A DNA stretch of 26,674 bases, taken from contig WFRF01000045.1 in the NCBI GenBank assembly GCA_015486655.1, forward strand, positions 1-26,674, in the 5' to 3' direction. Under the pieces are notes generated by a model. It had not been told where the DNA came from. It worked only from the letters and a program-made list of their open reading frames with translations, and searched no databases. The position numbers and the translations under genes are program-made. This DNA is from Caldifarciminota bacterium. GTDB lineage: Bacteria > Hydrothermota > 32-111 > QNBC01. Below, piece after piece: positions 1-8,443 of the stretch (the stretch's first letter is position 1; each line of letters begins with the position of its first letter).

Positions 1-1319
1 TGGTTGTATAGAGAGGAGTAAATCCCATTTTGGGCCAACAGCACGAGTATAAAAATAACGGCAATAACACCTGTAGATTTGTATAGAAATTTTATAAAGT
101 TTTTTTTATTCTCATCGTCTAATATGTATTGTAAAACATAAGCGGCAAGAATCGCAAGAGAGAAATGGGCAAATATGAAAAACATACTGGGTGCTCTGAA
201 TTTTGCAACTCCGGGGATAATATAAACAAGCCTGTAAAAAGGCGTATGGCCCCCTAAGGCGAGTAAAATACCGAGAATTGCCATTCCCAAAAAGTATTTT
301 ACGTATCCGTTCCATTTTTTCCTGTAATAGAAAAGCGGAATCAGAGCAAAGATTGGGAATACACCAAGATAGTGGGAATCCAATTTGAAGAAATTTTCTC
401 CCCAATAATGACTGAGTATGCCTGAAAATTGAGGAACAATAAGATTCGTGAGTTCCGATGTGGGGAGAGACCAGGAGGTTGAATATGCATATCCTCGTTC
501 GGCTCCTCTTACGGCGTACTTTATATATGAAAAGACCGGAATGTACTGACATGCGATTAAACCGGCAAAAAACAGTGCGGCAACAAGAAAGAACAAAAAT
601 AGTTTCGAAGCTCTTTTCCTATCCTGCCTCAAGAGCGTTAGAAGATAGATAACTACTGTGAAAAAATAAATCAATCCGAACATATAAGAAATCTGCGGGT
701 GTCCTCCCAAAAGAGAGAATGCGAAGAATAGGGAAAACAATAAAAAATATGTAATTTTTTGGGTTCGAATCCCTTTTAAAGTCATCAGAATCATGAGAGG
801 AATATAACTTGATGTGTATATTTTACCGTCATGTCCCGGATAAACCTGAGAAATTATACTTCCTCCGGTCATATATATTATTGCTCCCACGAGGGATGAT
901 TTTTTTGAAAGGCCCATTTCTTTTAGTAAGTAATATGTGGAAAAACCTGCGAGCATTATATGCAAGATAATGCTGTATGACCAGACAATATGAGTTGGGA
1001 TGAAAAGCCTGAAAAGTGTTGTCAAATAGAACAAATCGCCGTAAAATGCGTCTATTACGGGCATGCCCCCGAAAACATACGGATTCCATAGTGGGAATTG
1101 ATGGAAATTTCTCACGGAGTAGTGTATGAAGTTTCTAAGTGCATAACCTGCCGACATCCAATCGCTGCCAAAAAGTATATTAGATGGGGACAGAGCTTTA
1201 AAAAAGTAAATTAGCGGAATCAAAAATATAATGGCGAGGTATATTTTTTCCTCATGTTTTAAAATTAATGGTTGAGAATTTATTAATTTTTCTCCCTGTA
1301 CTTTTTTATCTTTAGTCAT
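1..1319 (-). CDS. YfhO-like polytopic membrane protein (partial, C-terminus off the left edge)
   Basis: An open frame runs from an ATG at 1319 to the window edge, giving 439 codons without a stop. A GGAGGAGAT ribosome binding site lies just upstream and the gene starts 12 bases after the DUF4837 stop. The N-terminus (MTKDKKVQ) is cytoplasmic-looking, followed by a first membrane segment near residues 26-40 and about nine further hydrophobic segments. Between segments 1 and 2 is a loop with FPLWNPYVFGGMPVIDAFYG, and later GGHPQISYMFG. These are typical of the YfhO/GT-C-like family (PF09586), which is thought to transfer or handle lipid-linked sugars, though few members have been characterised. 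It is the last visible gene of the rplM operon. The family call is fairly secure, but the substrate cannot be inferred. Confidence 0.8.
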   Translation of the reverse strand, partial: MTKDKKVQGEKLINSQPLILKHEEKIYLAIIFLIPLIYFFKALSPSNILFGSDWMSAGYALRNFIHYSVRNFHQFPLWNPYVFGGMPVIDAFYGDLFYLTTLFRLFIPTHIVWSYSIILHIMLAGFSTYYLLKEMGLSKKSSLVGAIIYMTGGSIISQVYPGHDGKIYTSSYIPLMILMTLKGIRTQKITYFLLFSLFFAFSLLGGHPQISYMFGLIYFFTVVIYLLTLLRQDRKRASKLFLFFLVAALFFAGLIACQYIPVFSYIKYAVRGAERGYAYSTSWSLPTSELTNLIVPQFSGILSHYWGENFFKLDSHYLGVFPIFALIPLFYYRKKWNGYVKYFLGMAILGILLALGGHTPFYRLVYIIPGVAKFRAPSMFFIFAHFSLAILAAYVLQYILDDENKKNFIKFLYKSTGVIAVIFILVLLAQNGIYSSLYN

Positions 1320-1331
1320 ATCTCCTCCGTT

Positions 1332-2351
1332 TTATTTCACAAATTTAAACGTTGAAAGTAAACCTTCCATTTCCAATATCAAAGGAAATTTATCCTCTCC
1401 GGGATTTGCCACATTGTAATCTATCATGTAGAATTTTCCGTTATGATAAAGAGCGTATCCCCCAAAGGGACCACCCATAATTAACTTACTGTTTTGCCAT
1501 AATCCGTGATATTTAAATACCTTCATTCCGTTCCATACTGTATCTTTGCCGGCGGAATATGTTATCCCCCTGTATTTAACAAGAACACTATCCCCCTGAA
1601 AAAAGTCCTTAAAAATTTGATTTCTGAATGTGAACAGGATATTCGTGTTTATAAAAGGTACTTCGCTGCTGTCTCTCCATGCTATGACAATCATTCTTTC
1701 GGGATCATGTCTTATATATCCCATTATTCTTGCAGTATCATTCTCAATAATATGAATATACTTGTTTTTAGGCAGATTAAATGTAAACCCGCCATAAGCT
1801 TTCATTTTTCTGATGGCTTTACTATCCAACCCCTTAACCGTATTGATCTCAAGCAGTCTTTTTTCTGAAGCCGTAATGTAGTAATTGAAAATCGCATCTT
1901 TATAATTCAAGAGTGCTTTCTTTAAATCATTTTGATCCGTTCCCATTACTATTAAAACATATTGATGTTTAGCCCAGGAATCTTTAAAACCGAAAATGTG
2001 TTTTCCGTTTTTTACGCTTTTAAAATCATCGGGAGTAAGGAATTCTTTCACAATATTCAGGTTTCCGTTATCACCGGCAAGATCTTCGACAATCAAAAGA
2101 TTTTTTTGCAATTTATATCGGTACAGTTTTTCCGATGATACATTTGTAAATTTTATCATATGTTCCGGCTGAGGTGTATATATGATTTTACCGAAAAGAT
2201 CTTCATAAGTTTTTTCAAAATCAATATATGCGTTTTCATTTTGAATAATTACAACATAATTTTCTCCTCCGCCGGCAGGCAAAAGTTTGGGCTTTTGCGA
2301 ACAACCCGCCGTTAAGAAAACAGTTATGATAAATAAAAAAAGTTTTTTCAC
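1332..2351 (-). CDS. DUF4837 family lipoprotein
   Basis: This 339-residue protein has a lipoprotein signal: MKK, a hydrophobic stretch, and the lipobox LTAG followed by Cys17. The start is a GTG at 2351, preceded by GGAGG that overlaps the recG stop, so translation is probably coupled to recG. Family features I recognise are KPKLLP just after the lipidated Cys, a WAKHQYVLIV segment near residues 125-135, GFTFNLPKNKY near 188-198, and the C-terminal GLWQ...MGGPFGGYALYHNGKFYMIDY block. Together they match DUF4837, a family I know mainly from Bacteroidota and relatives, whose function is unknown. It is presumably anchored in the outer or inner membrane facing the periplasm. A cleft-binding or envelope role is inference only. 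Confidence 0.75.
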   Translation of the reverse strand: MKKLFLFIITVFLTAGCSQKPKLLPAGGGENYVVIIQNENAYIDFEKTYEDLFGKIIYTPQPEHMIKFTNVSSEKLYRYKLQKNLLIVEDLAGDNGNLNIVKEFLTPDDFKSVKNGKHIFGFKDSWAKHQYVLIVMGTDQNDLKKALLNYKDAIFNYYITASEKRLLEINTVKGLDSKAIRKMKAYGGFTFNLPKNKYIHIIENDTARIMGYIRHDPERMIVIAWRDSSEVPFINTNILFTFRNQIFKDFFQGDSVLVKYRGITYSAGKDTVWNGMKVFKYHGLWQNSKLIMGGPFGGYALYHNGKFYMIDYNVANPGEDKFPLILEMEGLLSTFKFVK

Positions 2352-2359
2352 AATACCTC

Positions 2360-4438
2360 CTACCCTATCCTATAGTATTTCTCTATACTATCAAATCTAT
2401 CCAATAATCTATTATACTTCAAATCTCTGTCATAATCAATTATTTTCTTTGCACATTCCCTTGCCTTTTTCAATATTTCAGTATCTTTAACTATGTTTGC
2501 AACCTTAAAAGGGGGTAAACCATGCTGCCTGGTTCCGTAAATGTTGCCCGGTCCCCTCAATTTTAAGTCTTCTTCGGCGATACGGAAACCGTCTCTGGTT
2601 TTTTCCATTATTTCAAGCCTTTTTACTGCAATATCACTTACAAATCTGTCTGAAATCAGAATGCAAAATGATTTTTTTGTCCCTCTTCCTATTCGCCCTC
2701 TAAGTTGGTGAAGTTGTGACAGCCCGAACCTTTCGGGATGTTCTATGATCATTATTGTGGCATTGGGAACATCAATTCCCACCTCTATGACCGTTGTTCC
2801 AACCAGTATTTTAATCTCTCCGTTTGCGAATCGCTTCATAATATTTTCTTTTTCGGAAGGCGTAATTTTACCGTGAATCAAACCAACCTCAATTCCTTTG
2901 AAGTAGTTCTTTATCTCCTCATACATCATTGTTGCCGACTTTAAGTCGAGCTTGTCCGATTCCTCAATTAACGGATATATGGCATAAACCTGATCTCCCT
3001 TTTCAATTATTCGTCTCTTTATGAAATCATAAAGCTCAAATCGTTTTTCATTTTTTATCCAACGAGTCACGATTTCTTTTCTTCCGGGAGGCATCTCGTC
3101 TATTATTGAAATGTCAAGATCCCCATACAGAGTCATTGCAAGGGAACGGGGGATAGGGGTAGCCGTCATTACGAGAAGGTGAGCGTTTTTACCCTTTTTC
3201 AACAATTTTGAACGCTGCTCGACTCCGAAACGGTGTTGTTCGTCAATTATTGCAAGTGCCAACGAGTTGAATTTTACATCTCCCTCTATCAATGCATGTG
3301 TTCCTAAAACAATATCAATTTTACCGCTTGATAATCCCTCTTTAATTTTTTTCTTTTTTGCCGTTTTCGTACTGCCCGTTAATAATTCAATTTTCACATT
3401 TGTAGATTTCAAATAATTTTTTATTTTATTGAAATGTTGATTTGCAAGTATCTCCGTAGGCGCCATTATTGCTGTCTGATGCCCTGAATTTATAACATTG
3501 AGTGCTATTGTCAGAGCTACAATTGTTTTTCCGCTTCCCACGTCTCCCTGAAGAAGTCGTGCCATTACACCGCCTGTTTGCATATCATTGATGATTTCAT
3601 CAATTACTCTTTTCTGAGCCTTTGTCAGGGAAAACGGAAGAGAATTTAGAAAATTCTCTATTTCAGGTGAGCGTGGGATTACAATACCCTTTTCCTCCTT
3701 GAGTCCGACCTTCCTTTTTTCAAGGTATGTTTGAATAAAGAGGAATTCATAAAATGCTATTGTATTTTTAGCCTCCTCAGCTTCATGTAAATCAGCGGGT
3801 TTATGGATTTTAATTATTGCATCCTTTAAAGAGCCTACGGAACATGCATCGAGTATTTTTTTATCAAGTATTTCATAGGATGAAAGATCCGTAAGTAAAA
3901 TTGCATTGTTTAATATTCTTCTTACTCGCTTTTGGCTTAACCCCTCGGTTAAAGGATATACAGGAATAATGCCCCCGAAATTTTCCCGAATATCGTTATT
4001 TTTTTCCGCGATTTCAAATTCCGGTTGCACTATTTGATAACCTCTGTAAAAATCTATTGTTCCGAAGATTATAAGATGAACGCCCCTTTTAAGTATCTTT
4101 TTTAAGTAGGGTTGATTAAAGAATATCAATTTTATGTTACCGGTTCCGTCTGAAAATAAAAACTCACTTATGGATTTGCCTCTTCCCGAGCGTCTGAAAT
4201 TCGTATCGAGAATTGTGCCGATAAGGGTAATTTGTTCCCCTATTTTGATATCGCGAACATTTTTAATATTGGTTCTGTCTATATACCGTATCGGTATATG
4301 AAACAAAAGATCTTCAACCGTTCTAATATTGAGACGCGATAGAATAAGGGCTATTTTAGGTCCTACCCCTTTAACATACTTTACATCTGTATCAGGACGA
4401 AGCATTTTTGTTGAAGGGAGATTCCTTTTCGGCTTCAC
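2360..4438 (-). CDS. recG: ATP-dependent DNA helicase RecG
   Basis: RecG is a superfamily 2 helicase that reverses stalled forks and migrates branched DNA during recombination and repair. The 692 residues are close to the usual length. The N-terminal wedge/OB region starts with YVKGVGPK (residues 21-28). The helicase core has Walker A GDVGSGKT (298-305), the DEQH box followed by RFGV (399-405), motif III TATPIPRSLAMTLYGDLD, and motif VI QLRGRIGRG. The chosen start is a GTG at 4438 with AGGGAG four bases upstream, which makes the gene overlap prsW by 47 bases. An ATG at 4405 would still give a complete protein but has no well-placed ribosome binding site. Its place in an envelope/translation operon is unusual and probably reflects operon accretion. 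Confidence 0.96.
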   Translation of the reverse strand: MKPKRNLPSTKMLRPDTDVKYVKGVGPKIALILSRLNIRTVEDLLFHIPIRYIDRTNIKNVRDIKIGEQITLIGTILDTNFRRSGRGKSISEFLFSDGTGNIKLIFFNQPYLKKILKRGVHLIIFGTIDFYRGYQIVQPEFEIAEKNNDIRENFGGIIPVYPLTEGLSQKRVRRILNNAILLTDLSSYEILDKKILDACSVGSLKDAIIKIHKPADLHEAEEAKNTIAFYEFLFIQTYLEKRKVGLKEEKGIVIPRSPEIENFLNSLPFSLTKAQKRVIDEIINDMQTGGVMARLLQGDVGSGKTIVALTIALNVINSGHQTAIMAPTEILANQHFNKIKNYLKSTNVKIELLTGSTKTAKKKKIKEGLSSGKIDIVLGTHALIEGDVKFNSLALAIIDEQHRFGVEQRSKLLKKGKNAHLLVMTATPIPRSLAMTLYGDLDISIIDEMPPGRKEIVTRWIKNEKRFELYDFIKRRIIEKGDQVYAIYPLIEESDKLDLKSATMMYEEIKNYFKGIEVGLIHGKITPSEKENIMKRFANGEIKILVGTTVIEVGIDVPNATIMIIEHPERFGLSQLHQLRGRIGRGTKKSFCILISDRFVSDIAVKRLEIMEKTRDGFRIAEEDLKLRGPGNIYGTRQHGLPPFKVANIVKDTEILKKARECAKKIIDYDRDLKYNRLLDRFDSIEKYYRIG

Positions 4439-5051
4439 TGATCTCCCTGTTCATAATAAAATAAAGTACAACTATAATAACTATGGCAATCAAAATACCT
4501 ATAAGATAATTACTCGTAATAAAGATGTCATATAACCCGTGGAATAATGCGGCAAGTAAAATTCCCGTTATAATAAAGCGTTTTTTTCCTGTCATCTTTG
4601 TTTTATAAAGAGGATATCCCCACATTGCAGAAAATACAACATGTCCCAATGTGGTAAGGATGGAACGAATAAATATCACCTTCCATCCCAATGAAAACAT
4701 GTAAATCATATTTTCTACGGTGGCAAACCCCAAAGCCACCGCCGTACTGTAAACAATGCCGTCAATTGGTTCATCGATTTCACGGGTGTTATAAACGGTA
4801 AGACGTACTGAGAGATATTTAAAAAACTCCTCGGATAAACCTACAACCACAATATAGAACAAATATCTATTTAATATTATTTTTTTCAGGAGCAATTCCA
4901 AGACATCTGCCGGAAGGATGGAAATCATACCGGCGACAAATGCATAAAGTAGAAAAAGAGGAGGTTCCGGTTCGTATCGGTCTTTACTGGCAAAATAGAT
5001 CAGCCAAAAAATACCGGGAATCAATGCAACGATTATTATAAAAAGAATCAT
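4392..5051 (-). CDS. prsW: PrsW family intramembrane metalloprotease
   Basis: The 219-residue product is a polytopic inner-membrane protein with about seven or eight hydrophobic segments. It carries the PrsW/CPBP-like catalytic signatures in order: GLSEEFFKYL (EExxK type), DGIVYSTAVALGFATVENMIY with the invariant E-N pair, GHVVFSAMWGYPLY, and HGLYD near the C-terminus. The conserved Glu and His residues are the expected zinc ligands. In Bacillus subtilis PrsW makes the first cut in the anti-sigma factor RsiW, after which the RseP-like protease RasP makes the second. Here an RseP gene lies two genes upstream in the same operon. The ATG at 5051 overlaps the preceding TGA by one base; a TTG three bases earlier is a possible alternative. 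The local substrate is unknown. Confidence 0.88.
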   Translation of the reverse strand: MILFIIIVALIPGIFWLIYFASKDRYEPEPPLFLLYAFVAGMISILPADVLELLLKKIILNRYLFYIVVVGLSEEFFKYLSVRLTVYNTREIDEPIDGIVYSTAVALGFATVENMIYMFSLGWKVIFIRSILTTLGHVVFSAMWGYPLYKTKMTGKKRFIITGILLAALFHGLYDIFITSNYLIGILIAIVIIVVLYFIMNREISEAEKESPFNKNASS

Positions 5052-5983
5052 CAAAATTTATATGAAAGAGTAACAATATTCCCGGCTCCCAAGTCATTAT
5101 TAATGAAGAATGAATAATCTATCATGAAACGCTTGTATGTAAAGCCGGCTCCCATAGTGGGATTATTCTGGAATATACCCATAGACAATCGAAACATATC
5201 GGAAATATAAAAATCTATACCGGATTGTATATCGAAACTAAAGGACCCGAAATGGAACTGATCACTCGTCCCTCTGTTGTCGAAATGAAAAGGTAAGATG
5301 ACATATGTACTCAATTTGTTTTTGCTTATTTTGAATGAATATCCTACCATTAAATCGGTTTCCGGATATGCAAATTCTCTCTCTCCGTTATTCCAGAAGA
5401 CTACTGTTGTTGATATATTCTTTGCTCCCAGTGCACAATAAAATTTATCATCGGGAGTAAACCTGATACCTCCGTCAACACCTATTCCGAATCCTGTTGC
5501 ATTTTCAAATGTGATATAATCCGCTTTCACGTTAATCCCCATTGCAATATGGCGGTTAACCGATTTGGAATAATTGACCATAAGATGAGAATGGTTATAC
5601 GAAGTATAGTGGTCGACAACTGGTTGGTTGTTCGGACCTATGGAATCGGTGCTGTCAGGAAGTACCGTTATGGGAATGTTTCCCGAATGAAAGATCTTTA
5701 GCATATAAGAAATTCTACTTTTACTCTCCCCCGATGAAAATATAATATTGTCGTCGCTGAATAGGTCCGAAGCCGATACATGGCTGTAGGAAAAGAAACG
5801 ATTGTTATTGTTTGTCAGATTAACGGGAGATATGGGGAAAACAACGGGGGTGTTTGAGTAAAAAGCACTATTCCCCGAGGAAATTGTTATGGCGGAAAAG
5901 GGTAAGTTGTAGTATTCTCCGGTATATTCCGTAGCAAATACCACAAGGGGGAATATCATCAGTAATAAAAGTAATTTCTTCAT
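5051..5983 (-). CDS. PorV/PorQ-like outer-membrane beta-barrel protein
   Basis: This 310-residue protein has a signal peptide (MKK, Leu-rich core, probable cleavage after VFA at residue 17). Beyond it the sequence alternates polar and hydrophobic residues as in a beta-barrel and ends in a terminal strand, VTLSYKF, with a C-terminal Phe. Features such as GIGVDGGIRFTPDDKFYCALGAKN, DFYISDMFRLSMGIF, GAGFTYKRFMIDYSF and the acidic GAG turn before the last strand resemble the PorV/PorQ group of type IX secretion proteins. The usual N-terminal ALGGA...NPAGL motif is only weakly preserved. A PorQ-like role in processing or anchoring Por-secreted proteins is plausible because a protein with a Por sorting tail is encoded at 20414-22030. 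The gene has no Shine-Dalgarno but has its own consensus promoter directly upstream. Confidence 0.65.
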   Translation of the reverse strand: MKKLLLLLMIFPLVVFATEYTGEYYNLPFSAITISSGNSAFYSNTPVVFPISPVNLTNNNNRFFSYSHVSASDLFSDDNIIFSSGESKSRISYMLKIFHSGNIPITVLPDSTDSIGPNNQPVVDHYTSYNHSHLMVNYSKSVNRHIAMGINVKADYITFENATGFGIGVDGGIRFTPDDKFYCALGAKNISTTVVFWNNGEREFAYPETDLMVGYSFKISKNKLSTYVILPFHFDNRGTSDQFHFGSFSFDIQSGIDFYISDMFRLSMGIFQNNPTMGAGFTYKRFMIDYSFFINNDLGAGNIVTLSYKF

Positions 5984-5989
5984 AAACCC

Positions 5990-6018
5990 ATTTTATTAGT
6001 TTATTTCTTAAGTGTCAA
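5990..6018 (-). promoter_or_regulatory. Sigma-70-type promoter of the PorV/PorQ-like gene
   Basis: On the minus strand TTGACA (6013-6018) and TAAAAT (5990-5995) are separated by exactly 17 bases. The predicted transcription start, about seven bases past the -10 box, falls on the A of the ATG at 5983. No Shine-Dalgarno precedes that ATG, so a leaderless transcript is predicted. The promoter lies in the 40-base gap after rseP, the largest gap in the operon downstream of rpsB. Confidence 0.65.
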
Positions 6019-6023
6019 CCCGG

Positions 6024-7316
6024 TCATTTATGAAATAGTCTGAATATATCGTTGTACGTTACATATAACATAAGAAGAATTATAAGTGCAAAACCGGTAT
6101 ACTCAATAAACATCATTACTTTTTCTGACAACTTCTTTCCCATAATTCTGTAAAGTGTAAACATAACGATCTGTCCCCCGTCCAGAGGAGGGAATGGGAG
6201 AATATTTATCAGTGCAAGGTTTATGGATATAAAAGCAATAAACCCGATAAGTGCCGCAACGCCCCAATTTGCGTAGTCCCCCGTCAGTTTGATTATGGAT
6301 ATAGGACCTCCCAACATCTTTGCGGAAACCTTTTTTTCGATTAAGAGTTTTAGCTGATAACCGATTAGTTTAATTGAAGAAATTGATTGGTCATATGCAA
6401 GATAAAGGGCATAAACGGGATTTACCTTAACCATCGCGGTTTTAACCATTACACCTATTGCCCCGTATGTGACGATTGTATCATGATCAAGTCCCTTCTG
6501 TGGTTTAGGTATAACCGAAATAGAAAGTGTATCTTTCCCCCTTAAAACGGAAAGATTAAGTTTATTATTAACGTTTTTCTTTATAATACCGACAAACCCG
6601 TCCCAGTTATTAACGGGAACAGAGTCGATTTTTAGTATTTTATCCCCTGTTTTTATGCCGGCTTTATCAGCGGCGCTGTTCCTCTCGACCTGCCCTATAA
6701 CGGCAGGAATCTCCGGAGAAATGTTTTTAATGATATTAAATTTATTTTTCGGCAGTGTGATACTGGCTATACTGTCGTGTCTAATTACGGTAAATTCGTT
6801 TGCCCCGTTTTTACTCAAATATTTATACACATCATTCCAATATACTATTTTCTTGCCATTTACACTAATTATGCTGTCATTATTCTGAAATGGAATTGAT
6901 GTTGCTTTATTACCGTTATTTATGATGGAAATAGGTGCATTTTCTATTACGCTGACGCCGGTTGACAAGACGGAGCCATAGAATAAGAAAAGCCCCAACA
7001 GAAAGCTGAACAGAGGACCTCCGAAAATGACAAAGTATTGTTTCCAAAGTGATTTGCTTAAGAATTCATCCGGTTCTCCATTCATTTCTCCCTTTTCCAT
7101 GCCGTAAACATGTACATACCCTCCTATGGGGAAAAGGGAAAATATATAATCTGTTCCGTTTCTTTTGAATCCGAACAGTTTAGGACCCATTCCGATTGAA
7201 AATGTGGGAACTCTTATGCCGAACAGTTTTGCAAATGTAAAATGTCCCAGCTCATGGCTTGCCACGAGAATTAAAAATCCCAGAAGGCCCAATACGACTG
7301 TGATTAGTATATTCAT
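6024..7316 (-). CDS. rseP: RseP-type site-2 intramembrane metalloprotease
   Basis: This 430-residue inner-membrane zinc protease performs the second, intramembrane cut of regulated proteolysis. In E. coli the substrate is RseA; RasP and other homologues also clear signal peptides. The first membrane segment carries HELGH (His21, Glu22, His25), and the second metal site is in INLALINILPFPPLDGGQ near residue 375. Between them lie two PDZ regions: a divergent one around IISVNGKKIVYWND and a clear one around AADKAGIKTGDKILKIDSVPVNNW. The ATG overlaps the dxr stop by four bases (ATGA) and AAGGAG sits seven bases upstream. The order cdsA-dxr-rseP is widespread in bacteria, which supports the assignment. 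A prsW gene lies two genes downstream. Confidence 0.95.
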   Translation of the reverse strand: MNILITVVLGLLGFLILVASHELGHFTFAKLFGIRVPTFSIGMGPKLFGFKRNGTDYIFSLFPIGGYVHVYGMEKGEMNGEPDEFLSKSLWKQYFVIFGGPLFSFLLGLFLFYGSVLSTGVSVIENAPISIINNGNKATSIPFQNNDSIISVNGKKIVYWNDVYKYLSKNGANEFTVIRHDSIASITLPKNKFNIIKNISPEIPAVIGQVERNSAADKAGIKTGDKILKIDSVPVNNWDGFVGIIKKNVNNKLNLSVLRGKDTLSISVIPKPQKGLDHDTIVTYGAIGVMVKTAMVKVNPVYALYLAYDQSISSIKLIGYQLKLLIEKKVSAKMLGGPISIIKLTGDYANWGVAALIGFIAFISINLALINILPFPPLDGGQIVMFTLYRIMGKKLSEKVMMFIEYTGFALIILLMLYVTYNDIFRLFHK

Positions 7317-8443
7317 ACAATTACTCCTTTTGCGAACTCGTATGCGTCTTTAGTAGCTTTTATAATATCCTTTATTCCCGGATTTTCTATTGTTTTATGA
7401 TGCTTTATCGTTTTTTCCAATATTTTTATGATATCCAAAAATTCAATCTCTCCGTTTAAAAATCTTTTTACGGCGATTTCATCCGCCGCATTAAGTACTG
7501 CGGGCATTGTTCCCCCGGTTTCGGCACATTGCCTTGAGATTTCTAACCCCTTAAACAGTTTTGTATTGGGTTCGTAAAAATCGAGATGACCGATTTTTGA
7601 AAGATCGAGAGGGGGAATAATTGAATCTCCGTGTTTTTTCCCTATAAGGGCATATTCAATGGGTAATTTCATATCGGGGATGCTTAAAAGCGCTTTAGCC
7701 GAATTGTCCTGAAATTCTACAATAGAATGTACGATTGATTGGGGATGGATGAGAACGTCTATTTTATTGATAGGCAGGTTAAATAGGTGATGTGCCTCAA
7801 TAATTTCATATCCTTTATTTATTAAAGTTGCGGAATCAACCGTTATCTTTTTTCCCATTCTCCATGTAGGATGTTCAAGGGTTTCTTTTACTCCTATACC
7901 TTCCAGACTTTTTCTGTGCAGGAATGGTCCCCCTGATGCCGTAAGTATTATTCTTTTTACTTCGGATTGTTTCTCTCCCGACAGACATTGATATATAGCA
8001 TTGTGTTCACTGTCAACGGGGATTATAAGTTTGTACTGCTCTCGGGTGATTAAATCACCGAAAATCACTATTGATTCTTTATTGGCAAGCGCGATCTCTT
8101 TTCCCTTTTTCAAAATTTCAATTGTCGGAATACATCCGGCAAATCCGGAAATTGCATTAACAAAAAGGTCTATATAACTAAGTTCGATGATTTTGTGAAT
8201 GCCGTCTTCTCCACAGAGAACTTTTGTTTTTCCCTTATATTTTATCTCATAGTCGTTGCAACTGTTTTTATCGGTTATAACGGCAAAATCAGGAGAGAAC
8301 TCCTCTATAATTTGATTTAAAATCGCGGTATTTTTATTGCATGTGATTGCCGTAATATGAAATTTATTTTTATATTGCTTTATTACTTCAAGTGTATTTA
8401 AACCGATTGATCCTGTGGCACCGAGAATTGCTATATTTTTCAT
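7313..8443 (-). CDS. dxr: 1-deoxy-D-xylulose 5-phosphate reductoisomerase
   Basis: Dxr (IspC) converts DXP to 2-C-methyl-D-erythritol 4-phosphate with NADPH, the committed step of the MEP isoprenoid pathway in the cytoplasm. The 376-residue protein begins with the NADPH-binding GATGSIG (residues 8-14). It then shows ALANKESIV, the substrate/metal motif VDSEHNAI, TASGGPFLHR, VDSATLINKGYEIIEAH, HPQSIVHSIVEF and the C-terminal NAADEIAV block. Length is normal. It sits between cdsA and rseP with four-base overlaps on both sides. No good Shine-Dalgarno precedes the ATG, so initiation probably depends on coupling to cdsA translation. Its product feeds the undecaprenyl synthesis carried out by UppS, encoded two genes upstream. 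Confidence 0.97.
   Translation of the reverse strand: MKNIAILGATGSIGLNTLEVIKQYKNKFHITAITCNKNTAILNQIIEEFSPDFAVITDKNSCNDYEIKYKGKTKVLCGEDGIHKIIELSYIDLFVNAISGFAGCIPTIEILKKGKEIALANKESIVIFGDLITREQYKLIIPVDSEHNAIYQCLSGEKQSEVKRIILTASGGPFLHRKSLEGIGVKETLEHPTWRMGKKITVDSATLINKGYEIIEAHHLFNLPINKIDVLIHPQSIVHSIVEFQDNSAKALLSIPDMKLPIEYALIGKKHGDSIIPPLDLSKIGHLDFYEPNTKLFKGLEISRQCAETGGTMPAVLNAADEIAVKRFLNGEIEFLDIIKILEKTIKHHKTIENPGIKDIIKATKDAYEFAKGVIV

Noticed and set aside
112..1089. Short minus-strand open frames within the left-edge gene
   Set aside because: The continuous 439-codon frame from 1319 to the edge has membrane segments and YfhO motifs and a good start site; the short frames are in other phases.
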